64,000 nucleotides of DNA, taken from the NCBI GenBank assembly GCA_944321165.1, contig CALUKE010000009.1:39042-103041 (forward strand), written 5' to 3'. Shown one piece after another: positions 37,443-46,260 of this stretch. The position numbers were made by a program, and so were the translations under genes. Position 1 is the first letter of the stretch; each line of letters starts with the position of its first letter. This stretch comes from an uncultured Odoribacter sp. GTDB lineage: Bacteria > Bacteroidota > Bacteroidia > Bacteroidales > Marinifilaceae. A model generated the notes under the pieces. That model searched no databases, was not told the DNA's origin, and saw only the letters and a list, made by a program, of their open reading frames with translations.

Positions 37443-37985
37443 ATGCCAGAAACCGCCCAAGAATATGATATAGTCATTGAGACATGTAAAGATATTTTTT
37501 TAAAAAAAATGCATGATTACGGCATGGCATGGAGAATCCTACGTCCCACATCCATCACCGATCAGATTTTTATCAAAGCCAATCGTATCCGGAGCATAGA
37601 AGAAAAAGGGGTCTGCAAGATAAACGAAGGAATTGTTCCGGAATTCATCGGCATCATCAATTATTCCATCATGGGCCTGATCCAACTGGAATTGGGTCCG
37701 GGAGACGACAACCTTGACGATCAGAAACGGATCTCCGAACTGTATCTCCATTATTTCCAGGCAGCCAAAACATTGATGTTAGACAAAAATCACGACTATG
37801 GAGAAGCCTGGAGAAGCATGCGCATCAGTTCCTATACAGATTTGATACTGATGAAAATCAAACGGACCAAACAGATTGAGGACCACCAAGGCAATACCCT
37901 GATTTCCGAGGGAATCGACGCCAATTATTATGATATGATCAACTATGCGGTTTTTGCCCTGATTCGACTGACTGTAGAACCATAA
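37443..37985 (+). CDS. DUF1599 protein with internal duplication
   Basis: The start at 37443 gives 180 residues (MPETAQEYD). The protein consists of two copies of the same unit. The first has KKMHDYGMAWRILRPTSITD and INYSIMGLIQLEL; the second has DKNHDYGEAWRSMRISSYTD and INYAVFALIRLTV. Each half carries an HDYG-AWR motif whose His, Asp and Arg could bind metal or a nucleotide. DUF1599 has been linked to nucleotide-modification enzymes, but no reaction is established. It is divergent from folP and 16 bases before the DoxX-like gene, so it heads a possible operon ending with tpiA. Confidence 0.88.
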   Translation: MPETAQEYDIVIETCKDIFLKKMHDYGMAWRILRPTSITDQIFIKANRIRSIEEKGVCKINEGIVPEFIGIINYSIMGLIQLELGPGDDNLDDQKRISELYLHYFQAAKTLMLDKNHDYGEAWRSMRISSYTDLILMKIKRTKQIEDHQGNTLISEGIDANYYDMINYAVFALIRLTVEP

Positions 37986-38001
37986 TCCAACCCGCCCGAG
38001 T

Positions 38002-39249
38002 ATGAAATTAATCAGAAACATTTGTCGTATTTTAGTAGGTCTCGTTTTTATCTATTCCGGTTTTGTCAAAGGAATCGATCCGCTGGGTTCCGACTATAAA
38101 TTCACCGACTATTTCAATGCTTTCGGAATGAGTTGGATGGGATTCAGCACCCTATTCCTCTCTTTCCTGCTATCCATGTTTGAATTCCTGATCGGGATCT
38201 GTTTATTTTTAAACGTCAAAATAAAAACCGCTGCCTGGAGTACTTTGTTATTCATGAGTTTTTTCACCCTGCTTACCTTGATTCTGGCGATAAAAAACCC
38301 GGTATCGGACTGCGGGTGTTTCGGAGATGCCCTGACTTTAAGCAATTGGGAGACTTTCTGGAAAAACATCATTTTACTGATTCTAACCCTCGTTATTTTT
38401 TACAGCAAGGAAAAATATAAGTCCGTATTCAATTTTATCGAACAAACCGGAATCCTCTTAGTTTCTCTTCTTTTCATGTTTTGTTTGCAATGGCATTCTT
38501 ACCGCCACCTACCCATCATCGATTTCCGTCCCTATGCCATCGGCAAGAATATTCCGACAGAAATGAGTATCCCCGAAGGAGCCTCGCATGACAAATACGA
38601 AATCACCTTGAAATACAAAAACAAGCAAACCGGAGAAATAAAAAAATTCACCGAAGAGAACTATCCATGGCAAGATACCGCTCAATGGGAGTATGTATCC
38701 ACAGACCAAAAACTCATCCAGGAGGGATACAAAGCACCGATTCACGATTTTGTGATCGAACATCCGGAATGGGGAGATATCACTCAGGAAATTCTGGAAG
38801 ACAATGGTTATACATTCCTGGTTATTGCCTACGACATCCGTAAAACTCGACCGGACGAACAAGATAAACTAAACGAACTCGCGGCTTATGCCCAGGACAA
38901 GGGATATCGGTTTTATGGACTGAGCGCTTCCAGTCCGGAAGATATCCGACGATATACAGAACAATATCCGGTGAATTACGAGTTCTGCTCTACGGATGAA
39001 GTACAACTGAAAACCATGATCCGTTCGAACCCGGGATTGATTCTATTGAGACAGGGAACTGTTCTCGACAAATGGGCCGGACGGGATATCCCGGAAGTGG
39101 AAGAAATTCAACATAAAGACCTGACTGCTTACTGCCTCGAAAAACAACAAAAAATCACGGACAAGTACGTCGTATACTGCCTGATTCTGTTCTATTTGAG
39201 CTGTCTTTTCCTGTATATGGTCAAAAAATACAAAAGAATGGTAAAATAA
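38002..39249 (+). CDS. DoxX/MauE-like membrane protein with thioredoxin-like C-terminal region
   Basis: This 415-residue protein has four or five membrane helices in residues 1-165 that match the DoxX/MauE-like fold (LVGLVFIYSGFVKGIDPLGS). A conserved SDCGCFGDAL loop with two cysteines lies at the membrane face. A larger soluble part follows, about 180-385, with a possible thioredoxin-like arrangement but no CxxC; one helix ends the protein. A role in redox or methylamine-like disulfide chemistry is only a family hint. It lies between the DUF1599 gene and tpiA, as in other Bacteroidales. Confidence 0.8.
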   Translation: MKLIRNICRILVGLVFIYSGFVKGIDPLGSDYKFTDYFNAFGMSWMGFSTLFLSFLLSMFEFLIGICLFLNVKIKTAAWSTLLFMSFFTLLTLILAIKNPVSDCGCFGDALTLSNWETFWKNIILLILTLVIFYSKEKYKSVFNFIEQTGILLVSLLFMFCLQWHSYRHLPIIDFRPYAIGKNIPTEMSIPEGASHDKYEITLKYKNKQTGEIKKFTEENYPWQDTAQWEYVSTDQKLIQEGYKAPIHDFVIEHPEWGDITQEILEDNGYTFLVIAYDIRKTRPDEQDKLNELAAYAQDKGYRFYGLSASSPEDIRRYTEQYPVNYEFCSTDEVQLKTMIRSNPGLILLRQGTVLDKWAGRDIPEVEEIQHKDLTAYCLEKQQKITDKYVVYCLILFYLSCLFLYMVKKYKRMVK

Positions 39250-39303
39250 AAACAATCATCAACTGACAATTAAACAATATAAAGCAATTAAAAACGACAA
39301 ATC

Positions 39304-40071
39304 ATGAGAAAGAAAATTGTTGCCGGAAACTGGAAAATGAACAAAACCTTACAAGAAGGTATCGAATTGGCGAAAGAAGTAAATGAACGAGTAAAAACTG
39401 CAAATGCCAAGAATGTTACGGTGGTAATCGGTACTCCGTTTATTCATCTGGCGGAAGTAAATAAAACCGTTGATCCGGCTTTTATTTCCGTATCCGCACA
39501 AAACTGCGCGACAGAAGTCTCCGGAGCCTATACCGGTGAGGTATCGGCAGCCATGGTCGCTTCCACCGGCTGTAAATATGTCATCCTCGGTCATTCCGAA
39601 AGAAGAAGCTACTACGGAGAAACGGATGAAATTCTGGTGAAGAAAGTACAACGGGCACTGGAAAACAAACTGGAGGTTATTTTCTGCGTGGGTGAAGTAT
39701 TGGCTGAAAGAGAAGCCGATAAACATTTCGAAGTCGTTAAATCCCAACTGGAAAACGGTTTATTTAACCTGTCCGCAGATCAATTCGCACACATCGTAGT
39801 GGCATACGAACCTGTATGGGCCATCGGAACCGGAAAAACAGCCACCTCTGCCCAGGCAGAAGAAATGCACGCCTTTATTCGGAAAACCATTGCCGAAAAA
39901 TACGGAAAAGAAAATGCCGATAATACCACCATCCTGTATGGAGGAAGTTGTAATGCTAAAAATGCAGACGAATTGTTCTCACAACCGGATGTAGACGGAG
40001 GATTAATCGGCGGAGCTTCCCTGAAAGCCGACGATTTCCTGGCTATCATTGCAGCGCGTCAAAACCATTGA
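39304..40071 (+). CDS. tpiA: Triosephosphate isomerase
   Basis: This 255-residue glycolytic enzyme interconverts glyceraldehyde-3-phosphate and dihydroxyacetone phosphate. The catalytic residues are Lys11 in GNWKMNKT, His97 in GHSERR and Glu169 in [12 protein letters not shown]; the last is followed by the flexible phosphate loop. [10 protein letters not shown] and [10 protein letters not shown] bind the phosphate. The length is normal. It is the last gene of the group starting with the DUF1599 gene and is followed by a strong terminator shared with the convergent DPP III operon. Confidence 0.98.
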   Translation: MRKKIVAGNWKMNKTLQEGIELAKEVNERVKTANAKNVTVVIGTPFIHLAEVNKTVDPAFISVSAQNCATEVSGAYTGEVSAAMVASTGCKYVILGHSERRSYYGETDEILVKKVQRALENKLEVIFCVGEVLAEREADKHFEVVKSQLENGLFNLSADQFAHIVVAYEPVWAIGTGKTATSAQAEEMHAFIRKTIAEKYGKENADNTTILYGGSCNAKNADELFSQPDVDGGLIGGASLKADDFLAIIAARQNH

Positions 40072-40090
40072 TAACAGACAAAACAAAGAA

Positions 40091-40126
40091 AAGGATGAGA
40101 CTTTCAGCAAAATCTCATCCTTTTTT
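40091..40126. terminator. Bidirectional terminator between tpiA and the DPP III gene
   Basis: AAGGATGAGA at 40091-40100 pairs with TCTCATCCTT at 40113-40122, a perfect 10-bp stem with a 12-base loop. T runs follow on the plus strand, and A-rich bases precede it for the minus strand. Confidence 0.88.
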
Positions 40127-40128
40127 AT

Positions 40129-42048
40129 TTATTCGCGTTCAGCTCCATATTCCAGCATCTGCTGCAGGAAATCTTCTGGATAAGTAATTGTAACATCTAT
40201 CACCTCCCCATCCCGTACTACTAACTGATAAGCCGGATTGATAAAACCGGCATAAGGAGCTACTCCCAATGCTTTATACCGGACCAGTACTTCCCGATGA
40301 AGTTCCGGATCGATCTTTACTCCATAATTCTCCACTAAACAGCGGGCTGCCTCGAAATCTCCTTCAGACTTGATCCGTTGCACCTCTCCCAACAATTGTC
40401 CGAATAAAGTCCGCAAAGCCTCAAAATCCCGGATAACAAAATAGGTCTTCTCTCCCTTTTTTATTTTTTCGATAACCCGGGCAGACTTTCCCTTTTCATA
40501 CACCCAGGCGGCAATCATTTGCCGATTCCGCATGTGGGATTCTTCAAGCTGATCTCCGAATTTTATCCGGGTCAATTGTACCATCAACCCATTTCGAATA
40601 TAACTGTTATACTCGGCTTTTGCCACTTCCAGAGAAGGCAAAATTCCCAATTCAACCAGTTTGGGATCCATCACATAATACAAGGCAAACAGATCGGCAC
40701 GCGCCTCTTCTATCGTCGAATAATAATTCCGGAGAGCTTCTGTAGTTACCCCCGGCAACAAACGACCGGATCCATGTCCCAAACACTCATGCAAATCCGT
40801 ATGGACATTACTGCCGATCGTTCCCCATTCCCGGGCCAAACGTATTTCCTCCTCCGAAGCCGCAAATTCATCGATTACTCCGGAAGATTTTGCCGCCATA
40901 TCATAGGCATAGGTAATATTATCCAAGGTCACCGACTTGCTTCCATACTGTTCCCGAATCCATTCGGCATTGGGTAAATTGATACCGATCGGCGTCGCCG
41001 GATGGCAATCTCCGCCCAGCATGGCCACCTGCATCACCCGTGCCGTAACCCCTTTCACCATCGATTTTTTGAATTCCGGACGGATGGGAGCATGTTGTTC
41101 AAACCACCAAGCCTGTTCTGCCAGCCTTCGAGTCCGTTCGCATGCTTCCTGATCCACAATCTCAACCACCGATTCCCAACTTCCCTTATAGGCCAAGGGA
41201 TCTCCATAAACTTCTATAAACCCGTTGATAAAATCGACAGGCGCCTGATCTTCCTGCAGCCATTCAATCGAATATCGATCGAACAAAGCCAAATCACCGG
41301 TTCTGTAATATTCGATCAACAAACGAATCACCTGTTGCTGCCGTTCGTTGCAGGCATAGGGGATTGCTTTTTCCAGACACTCCACCACCTGTGCCAACGG
41401 CTTTCCATATTTACCGCCGATTTTCCAAACCAGTTCCTGCAATCGACCATTTTCTTTTACCAAGGTAGAATTCAATCCCCAGGAAAGCGGTGTTTCTGAT
41501 TTCCGACTTTCAGCCCGATAAAATGCTTCCGCTTCCGGCTGAGTGACTCCGACATAATAATTATTAGCAGAAGCCTGTATCAAATCTTTCCCTTCCTCCG
41601 ATACGACTCGTTTAGACATGTAATCCGGATCGAACAGGACCCGTTCCAGGCGATCGTAGCGGTCCTCCCGACCAATGGCTGTCAATAGTTCCCGAAAATA
41701 TGCTTTTGAGAAGCCGGGCACAAATTTATCCATGGAATAATGGTGATGGATGCCATTGGCAAAAAAAACTTTTTTGGCATATACCAAAAAACACTGAAAT
41801 TCATCAGCTGTTCGATCACCGGGATATTCCCGGAGAATCTGTTCCAACACCTTCCGGACTGCCAGGTTATGGACATTGTTCTGATCCCACAATATATCCC
41901 GACCGGCCAAAGCCGCCTGACTCAGATAATAGACAAACAGTTTTTCCTTTAAAGTCAACTTCTCAAATGTCGGAACCTGATACCTCAAAATCCGAATATC
42001 ATCGAACTGTTCCGTTAAAAATTTAAATTTATTCTCCGGAGTTTCCAT
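40129..42048 (-). CDS. Dipeptidyl peptidase III (family M49)
   Basis: The ATG at 42046-42048 gives 639 residues and no signal peptide, so the enzyme is cytoplasmic. The zinc site is HECLGH (His420, Glu421, His425) with the second motif EEARAD (Glu448 as ligand). The hexapeptide HECLGH is the form known from the Bacteroides DPP III, where the human enzyme has HELLGH. It removes N-terminal dipeptides from oligopeptides. It is the third gene of a tight operon (Nudix, TrmH, DPP III), with only four bases between it and trmH. It may complete peptide breakdown with PepT. Confidence 0.93.
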   Translation of the reverse strand: METPENKFKFLTEQFDDIRILRYQVPTFEKLTLKEKLFVYYLSQAALAGRDILWDQNNVHNLAVRKVLEQILREYPGDRTADEFQCFLVYAKKVFFANGIHHHYSMDKFVPGFSKAYFRELLTAIGREDRYDRLERVLFDPDYMSKRVVSEEGKDLIQASANNYYVGVTQPEAEAFYRAESRKSETPLSWGLNSTLVKENGRLQELVWKIGGKYGKPLAQVVECLEKAIPYACNERQQQVIRLLIEYYRTGDLALFDRYSIEWLQEDQAPVDFINGFIEVYGDPLAYKGSWESVVEIVDQEACERTRRLAEQAWWFEQHAPIRPEFKKSMVKGVTARVMQVAMLGGDCHPATPIGINLPNAEWIREQYGSKSVTLDNITYAYDMAAKSSGVIDEFAASEEEIRLAREWGTIGSNVHTDLHECLGHGSGRLLPGVTTEALRNYYSTIEEARADLFALYYVMDPKLVELGILPSLEVAKAEYNSYIRNGLMVQLTRIKFGDQLEESHMRNRQMIAAWVYEKGKSARVIEKIKKGEKTYFVIRDFEALRTLFGQLLGEVQRIKSEGDFEAARCLVENYGVKIDPELHREVLVRYKALGVAPYAGFINPAYQLVVRDGEVIDVTITYPEDFLQQMLEYGAERE

Positions 42049-42052
42049 CTTA

Positions 42053-42742
42053 TCAGTTATTGCTTTTTCCCCTATCTCGATTGAAGCGCTCCAAAATTTC
42101 GTCCGAGGCTTTGATCGCATGCTTATACCATTGAAACAATACCTCGTCTTTTTCCGAATCGGACAAATGCCAATCCAGCTGACTCGCCCGAAGACGCCGA
42201 ATCACCGAATACATGATAATAGCGGCACAAACACTGACATTCAGACTCTCCGTAAAACCATACATCGGTACTTTTACAAACTCATCCGCCTGTTCAATGA
42301 CCAGATCGGACAAACCAGTCAATTCCGTCCCGAAGAAAAAAGCCATCTTTCCCCGATTCAGATCGATATCATCCACCTCGACATCATTCCGATGAGGAGT
42401 GGTGGCAATGATACGATATCCCGCAGCCCTCAACTGTTCGATCGTCGCCATGGTATTATTTTCCAGCTCATTGTGACGATGAATGGAAAGCCACTCCCGA
42501 GCTCCCTGTGAAACCGTTGAACTCATGTCGTACACATTTCGGTTTTCGATCAAATGTACATGCTGGATTCCGTAACAATCGGCAGAACGCATCACTGCAC
42601 TTTGGTTGTGCGACTGAAAGAGATCCTCCAAAACAAGAGTCACATAACTGGTCCGTTCCTGAATCAGACGGTCGAACAACGCGTTTTTTTCATCAACAAC
42701 AAAATCACGCAAATAGTATACCTGTTCTTTTATAGATTTCAT
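42053..42742 (-). CDS. TrmH-type tRNA 2'-O-methyltransferase
   Basis: The ATG at 42740-42742 gives 229 residues (MKSIKEQVYYLRDF); a TTG five codons earlier would overlap the Nudix gene. SPOUT motifs are HNQSAVMRSADCYGIQ, FFFGTELTGLSD and YGFTESLNVSVCAAI. The arrangement and length match TrmH, which methylates Gm18 in tRNA, although target choice is by similarity. It is distinct from the shorter SpoU protein at 35957. It stands between the Nudix and DPP III genes with gaps of 11 and 4 bases. Confidence 0.9.
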   Translation of the reverse strand: MKSIKEQVYYLRDFVVDEKNALFDRLIQERTSYVTLVLEDLFQSHNQSAVMRSADCYGIQHVHLIENRNVYDMSSTVSQGAREWLSIHRHNELENNTMATIEQLRAAGYRIIATTPHRNDVEVDDIDLNRGKMAFFFGTELTGLSDLVIEQADEFVKVPMYGFTESLNVSVCAAIIMYSVIRRLRASQLDWHLSDSEKDEVLFQWYKHAIKASDEILERFNRDRGKSNN

Positions 42743-42753
42743 GACCAACAGAA

Positions 42754-43308
42754 TCAAGGATGTTGTGCAAAATATTTCCAGAGAGCAGCCGCCTGTGTCG
42801 CCTGCACAATCTTGTTTTCCGACAACATATGCTTCACCTGTTCCGGTAACAGCAATTCCACGGCAATATCTTCCGTCGGTTCCAGATGTCGCTCCTCGAC
42901 TTTTTCAACATCTGTCGCCAAAAAACAGTATGTCAGATTATTATGTGTACCGGGATTGGCACTCACAATCATATAAGATTCCCAATGCCCGTTTCCGAAA
43001 CCCGTTTCTTCAAGCAATTCCCGTTTAGCCGCTGCCAAGGGACTCTGATCCTCGGCATCCACTACGCCGGCACAAATTTCATAAGACACCCGTCCCAATC
43101 CATGCCGGTATTGTCTCTCCATAATCATCTTTCCCTCTCGAGTCAGGGCAATCACACATACCCAAGCCGGATATTCCAATACATAATAAGTAGGAATGAT
43201 ATTTCCATTCGGCAACTGGACCTCATCTCTACGTGCTGTAAACCAAGGTTCCCGGGCAATATACTCAGAATGGAGCAATTTCCACTTTTCTATCTTTTGT
43301 TCTTCCAT
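42754..43308 (-). CDS. Nudix hydrolase (ADP-ribose pyrophosphatase-like)
   Basis: This 184-residue protein carries a Nudix box spanning about residues 80-103 with core AAAKRELLEETGFG, whose Arg-Glu and Glu-Glu residues bind metal. The usual first Gly-Gly of the box is AGVV here. The upstream strand pattern (YVLEYPAWVCVIALTREGKM) and a late E-D-I resemble ADP-ribose pyrophosphatases, but substrate is not certain. It starts the three-gene unit with trmH and DPP III. The neighbour upstream is the HU gene, 70 bases away and separated by a hairpin terminator. Confidence 0.85.
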   Translation of the reverse strand: MEEQKIEKWKLLHSEYIAREPWFTARRDEVQLPNGNIIPTYYVLEYPAWVCVIALTREGKMIMERQYRHGLGRVSYEICAGVVDAEDQSPLAAAKRELLEETGFGNGHWESYMIVSANPGTHNNLTYCFLATDVEKVEERHLEPTEDIAVELLLPEQVKHMLSENKIVQATQAAALWKYFAQHP

Positions 43309-43322
43309 GCCATCTTTTTATA

Positions 43323-43355
43323 CAAAAGAAGGGGTGCTTCCTTGAAAAACACCCC
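43323..43355 (-). terminator. Probable terminator after the HU gene
   Basis: On the minus strand GGGGTG and CACCCC, with further T-A and T-G pairs inside, form a stem around a short loop. TTCTTTT follows. It lies 24 bases after the HU stop. Confidence 0.6.
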
Positions 43356-43378
43356 CAACTTTTATGCTAATTTTCTGA

Positions 43379-43648
43379 TCAGAATTTCTCTGCCAATTCA
43401 GCACCTGCCTTGAATTTAACCACTTTTTTAGCAGGGATTGTGATCGTTTTACCGGTCTGAGGATTTCTTCCGTTTCTAGCACTTCTTTCAGATACAGAAA
43501 AAGAACCAAATCCAATTAAAGCAACTTTATCTCCACCTTTCAGCGCTTCACCAACTGTTTCAACGAAAGCCTCCAGAGCTTTTTTAGAATCTGCTTTTGT
43601 TAAACCTGCTTTTTCAGCAATAGCATCGATCAATTGAGCTTTATTCAT
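43379..43648 (-). CDS. HU-family DNA-binding protein
   Basis: The ATG at 43646-43648 gives 89 residues (MNKAQLIDAIAEKAGL), the usual HU length; the frame is open for 25 more codons, but these overlap the promoter. The helical dimer part is followed by GFGSFSVSERSARNGRNPQTG, in which the RNPQTG tip and its proline intercalate into DNA. HU bends DNA and shapes the nucleoid. The gene has its own consensus promoter 46-75 bases upstream and a terminator, so it is monocistronic and likely highly expressed. Confidence 0.97.
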   Translation of the reverse strand: MNKAQLIDAIAEKAGLTKADSKKALEAFVETVGEALKGGDKVALIGFGSFSVSERSARNGRNPQTGKTITIPAKKVVKFKAGAELAEKF

Positions 43649-43693
43649 AATATTAATTTTTAGGGTTAGAACTTTTAAACCTTTCTCTTCAGG

Positions 43694-43723
43694 CAAATGT
43701 AGCGATTTTATCGAGTATGTCAA
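43694..43723 (-). promoter_or_regulatory. Consensus Bacteroidetes promoter of the HU gene
   Basis: On the minus strand TTG (in ATTGACA) lies 19 bases before TACATTTG, an exact match to TAnnTTTG. Transcription would start about 40 bases before the HU ATG. It is the best promoter in the window and also shows why the longer HU frame is not the real start. Confidence 0.8.
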
Positions 43724-43776
43724 TAGTTTTCAAGAAAAAAATCCACTTTTTTCATAAAAAATAGCAGTCACAAACA

Positions 43777-45318
43777 TCAGAAGACACTTTCTGCACATTT
43801 TTCACCATCCATGGCTGCAGAAATGATTCCGCCGGCATAACCGGCCCCCTCTCCACAGGGATGTAACCCGCTTATTTCCGGATGCATCCATTGTTCGTTC
43901 CGAGGAATTCGCAAGGGTGAAGAAGTTCGAGTTTCTACTCCCAACAATAATGCCTGGGGAGAAATAAAACCGGGAGCCTTTTTCCCGAATTCTTTCAAAC
44001 CATTTGCCAAGCGTTCAGCAATCAATGTCGGCAACCAGACATTGATCAAAGAAGGGGTTAATCCTGGTTTATAAGAAGAAACCGGCAGAGTCTCACTCGC
44101 CGTTCCATTCAGAAAATCAATCAAACGCTGTGCAGGTGCATACAAGCGTCCTCCCCCCTCTTTCCAAGCCTGCCGCTCTAAATTTTCCTGAAACTCCAGA
44201 CCGGCAAACAATCCCCGGTATTGTAAACTTTCCAATTCCGCAGATCCGACAGCAGTGACGATAGCAGCATTTGCCCAGGGTGTATTTCGAAAAGAAGAAG
44301 ACATACCATTGATAACCTGCTGTTCAGGAGCCGTTGCAGCCGGAACAATCACCCCACCGGGACACATACAAAACGAATAGACCCCTCGGCCAGCGACATT
44401 GGTCACAAAATTATATTCGGCTGCCGGCAACCATTTTCCTCGACCATTCTTCGTATGGTACTGCATACAATCGATCTCATGCTGCGGATGTTCAAGACGC
44501 AGACCGACAGCAAAGTCTTTCGCTTCCATCCGAACCTCCCGCTGCCGAAGCATACGATAAACATCCCGAGCAGAATGTCCGGTTGCCAGAATAACATGCC
44601 GGGCCAATATTTCCTCACCGCCGGCAACAACTCCACGCACTTTTCCTCGACTGATCAACAAATCTGTCACCCGACAATGGAAACGAATCTCTCCGCCATA
44701 TTGCAAGATCGTCCGACGCATATTCACGATCACTCCTGACAATTTATCGGTTCCTACATGCGGATGCGCTTCTATCAATATATTCGGATGGGCCCCATGA
44801 AAAACCAATATTTCCAACGCTCGACGCACATCTCCTCTCTTTTTGGAGCGAGTGAACAATTTCCCGTCAGAAAAAGTTCCGGCCCCTCCTTCGCCAAACC
44901 CGAAATTCGAATCCGCATCTACCTGCCCGGTTCGATACAAACGATTCAAATCTTTTTTCCGTTCTTCAACAGCTTTTCCTCTTTCCAGGATCAAAGGACG
45001 AAATCCCCTCTCTATCAATCGCAGTGCAGCAAACAAACCGGCAGGTCCCGCCCCGACAACGATCACCGTTTCTTTTTCCGACACATCCTGATAAGCGGGA
45101 ATAAAAACCTTTTCCTTTTCTTCGATTCGGTCAATATGAACCCCCACCACCAATTGCAACCACACCTCCCGCCGGCGGGCATCGATCGACTTACGAATCA
45201 CATCAACCCGACAAACCCGGTTGACGGTCATCCCGATCTGTCGGGCAACCCGCTCTTTTATACATTCCTCGCATCCGCCCTCTTCCGGTTTTACCCGTAT
45301 TTGAATCTCCGTATACAT
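43777..45318 (-). CDS. FAD-dependent oxidoreductase (COG2509-type dehydrogenase)
   Basis: This 513-residue flavoprotein has an N-terminal extra domain of about 85 residues. The FAD-binding VIVVGAGPAGLFAALRLIERG follows at about 86-106. GEGGAGTFSDGKLFTRSKK and the C-terminal GEGAGYAGGIISAAMDGEK complete the FAD site. The family is widespread in bacteria, but its substrate is not known. The gene stands alone and is divergent from the SDR gene by 104 bases. The early CxxCI sequence (GGCEECIKERVA) could hold a metal or disulfide. Family is firm, reaction unknown. Confidence 0.88.
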   Translation of the reverse strand: MYTEIQIRVKPEEGGCEECIKERVARQIGMTVNRVCRVDVIRKSIDARRREVWLQLVVGVHIDRIEEKEKVFIPAYQDVSEKETVIVVGAGPAGLFAALRLIERGFRPLILERGKAVEERKKDLNRLYRTGQVDADSNFGFGEGGAGTFSDGKLFTRSKKRGDVRRALEILVFHGAHPNILIEAHPHVGTDKLSGVIVNMRRTILQYGGEIRFHCRVTDLLISRGKVRGVVAGGEEILARHVILATGHSARDVYRMLRQREVRMEAKDFAVGLRLEHPQHEIDCMQYHTKNGRGKWLPAAEYNFVTNVAGRGVYSFCMCPGGVIVPAATAPEQQVINGMSSSFRNTPWANAAIVTAVGSAELESLQYRGLFAGLEFQENLERQAWKEGGGRLYAPAQRLIDFLNGTASETLPVSSYKPGLTPSLINVWLPTLIAERLANGLKEFGKKAPGFISPQALLLGVETRTSSPLRIPRNEQWMHPEISGLHPCGEGAGYAGGIISAAMDGEKCAESVF

Positions 45319-45387
45319 GATCCCAGTAAAAATTTTGAATGAAAATCAAAATTAAAACAAATCCTGTCTATTTAAAACTAAAAATCG

Positions 45388-45395
45388 TAAATTTG
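45388..45395 (+). promoter_or_regulatory. Probable -7 box of the SDR gene
   Basis: TAAATTTG matches the -7 consensus exactly and lies 27 bases before the ATG. No clear -33 element is seen. Confidence 0.4.
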
Positions 45396-45422
45396 TAAAC
45401 AACTTGATAATTTTACCATTTA

Positions 45423-46184
45423 ATGAAGATGAACAAAATAGCAATTATTACCGGAGCAACATCCGGCATCGGACAAGCAACCGCAGAAAAAGCCGCAGAA
45501 GCAGGCTTTGACTTGATCATCACCGGTCGCCGGGGAGATCGTCTGCAAGCATTAGCGGATAAAATCCGCCAAACAGGAAGAGAAGTCCTTCCCCTGCAAT
45601 TCGATATTCGTCATCCCCAGGAAGTAGAAGCTGCCGTTCAAAGCTTATCGGGGAAATGGCGGGAAATTTCCGTATTGGTAAACAATGCCGGTCTGGCAGT
45701 CGGAGTAGCTCCGATTCAAGAAGGGATTTTAGATGACTGGGAAAGGATGATCGATACCAACATGAAAGGATTGCTTTACATGACACGGGCAGTAGCCCCC
45801 CTGATGATCGCCCGGAATGCCGGTCATATTGTAAACCTGGCGTCCATCGCAGGCAAGGAAGTCTATCCCGGTGGTAACGTCTACTGCGCTACCAAACACG
45901 CCGTAGACGCTCTTTCTAAAGCCATGCGAATCGACATGCTGAAACACCACATCAAAGTCACCAATATTGCACCAGGAATGGTAGAAACTGAATTTTCCAT
46001 TGTTCGTTACAAAGGAGACAAGACTGCGGCCGACAAAGTATATCAAGGTCTCGAGCCATTGACAAATGAAGATATCGCAGAAACCATTATTTTCGCCATT
46101 ACCCGTCCGCCTCATGTTTGCCTGAATGACATCGTTATCATGCCGACAGCCCAGGCAAGTTCAAGAGACGTAGACAGAAAATAA
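45423..46184 (+). CDS. Short-chain dehydrogenase/reductase (YdfG-like)
   Basis: This 253-residue classical SDR has the cofactor motif TGATSGIGQATA (about 10-21). RGDR at about 38 is an NADP-favouring site. NNAG, the catalytic Ser in LASIAG, and YCATK with Tyr and Lys complete the active site. Its closest plan is YdfG, a 3-hydroxy acid (serine/allo-threonine) dehydrogenase using NADP; that substrate is by similarity. ATG codons at positions 1 and 3 are both possible starts. The gene is monocistronic, divergent from the FAD dehydrogenase and ended by a terminator shared with dnaX. Confidence 0.92.
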   Translation: MKMNKIAIITGATSGIGQATAEKAAEAGFDLIITGRRGDRLQALADKIRQTGREVLPLQFDIRHPQEVEAAVQSLSGKWREISVLVNNAGLAVGVAPIQEGILDDWERMIDTNMKGLLYMTRAVAPLMIARNAGHIVNLASIAGKEVYPGGNVYCATKHAVDALSKAMRIDMLKHHIKVTNIAPGMVETEFSIVRYKGDKTAADKVYQGLEPLTNEDIAETIIFAITRPPHVCLNDIVIMPTAQASSRDVDRK

Positions 46185-46210
46185 ATTTATTGAATCTTAT
46201 GCAACCCCTA

Positions 46211-46250
46211 ACAGGTGTACACTCCCCAGGTTCGTACACCTGTTTATTTT
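46211..46250. terminator. Bidirectional terminator between the SDR gene and dnaX
   Basis: ACAGGTGTAC at 46211-46220 pairs perfectly with GTACACCTGT at 46234-46243, followed by a T-rich run. It lies just beyond the end of the dnaX tau frame on the other strand. Confidence 0.85.
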
Positions 46251-46260
46251 TTCCTGATTT

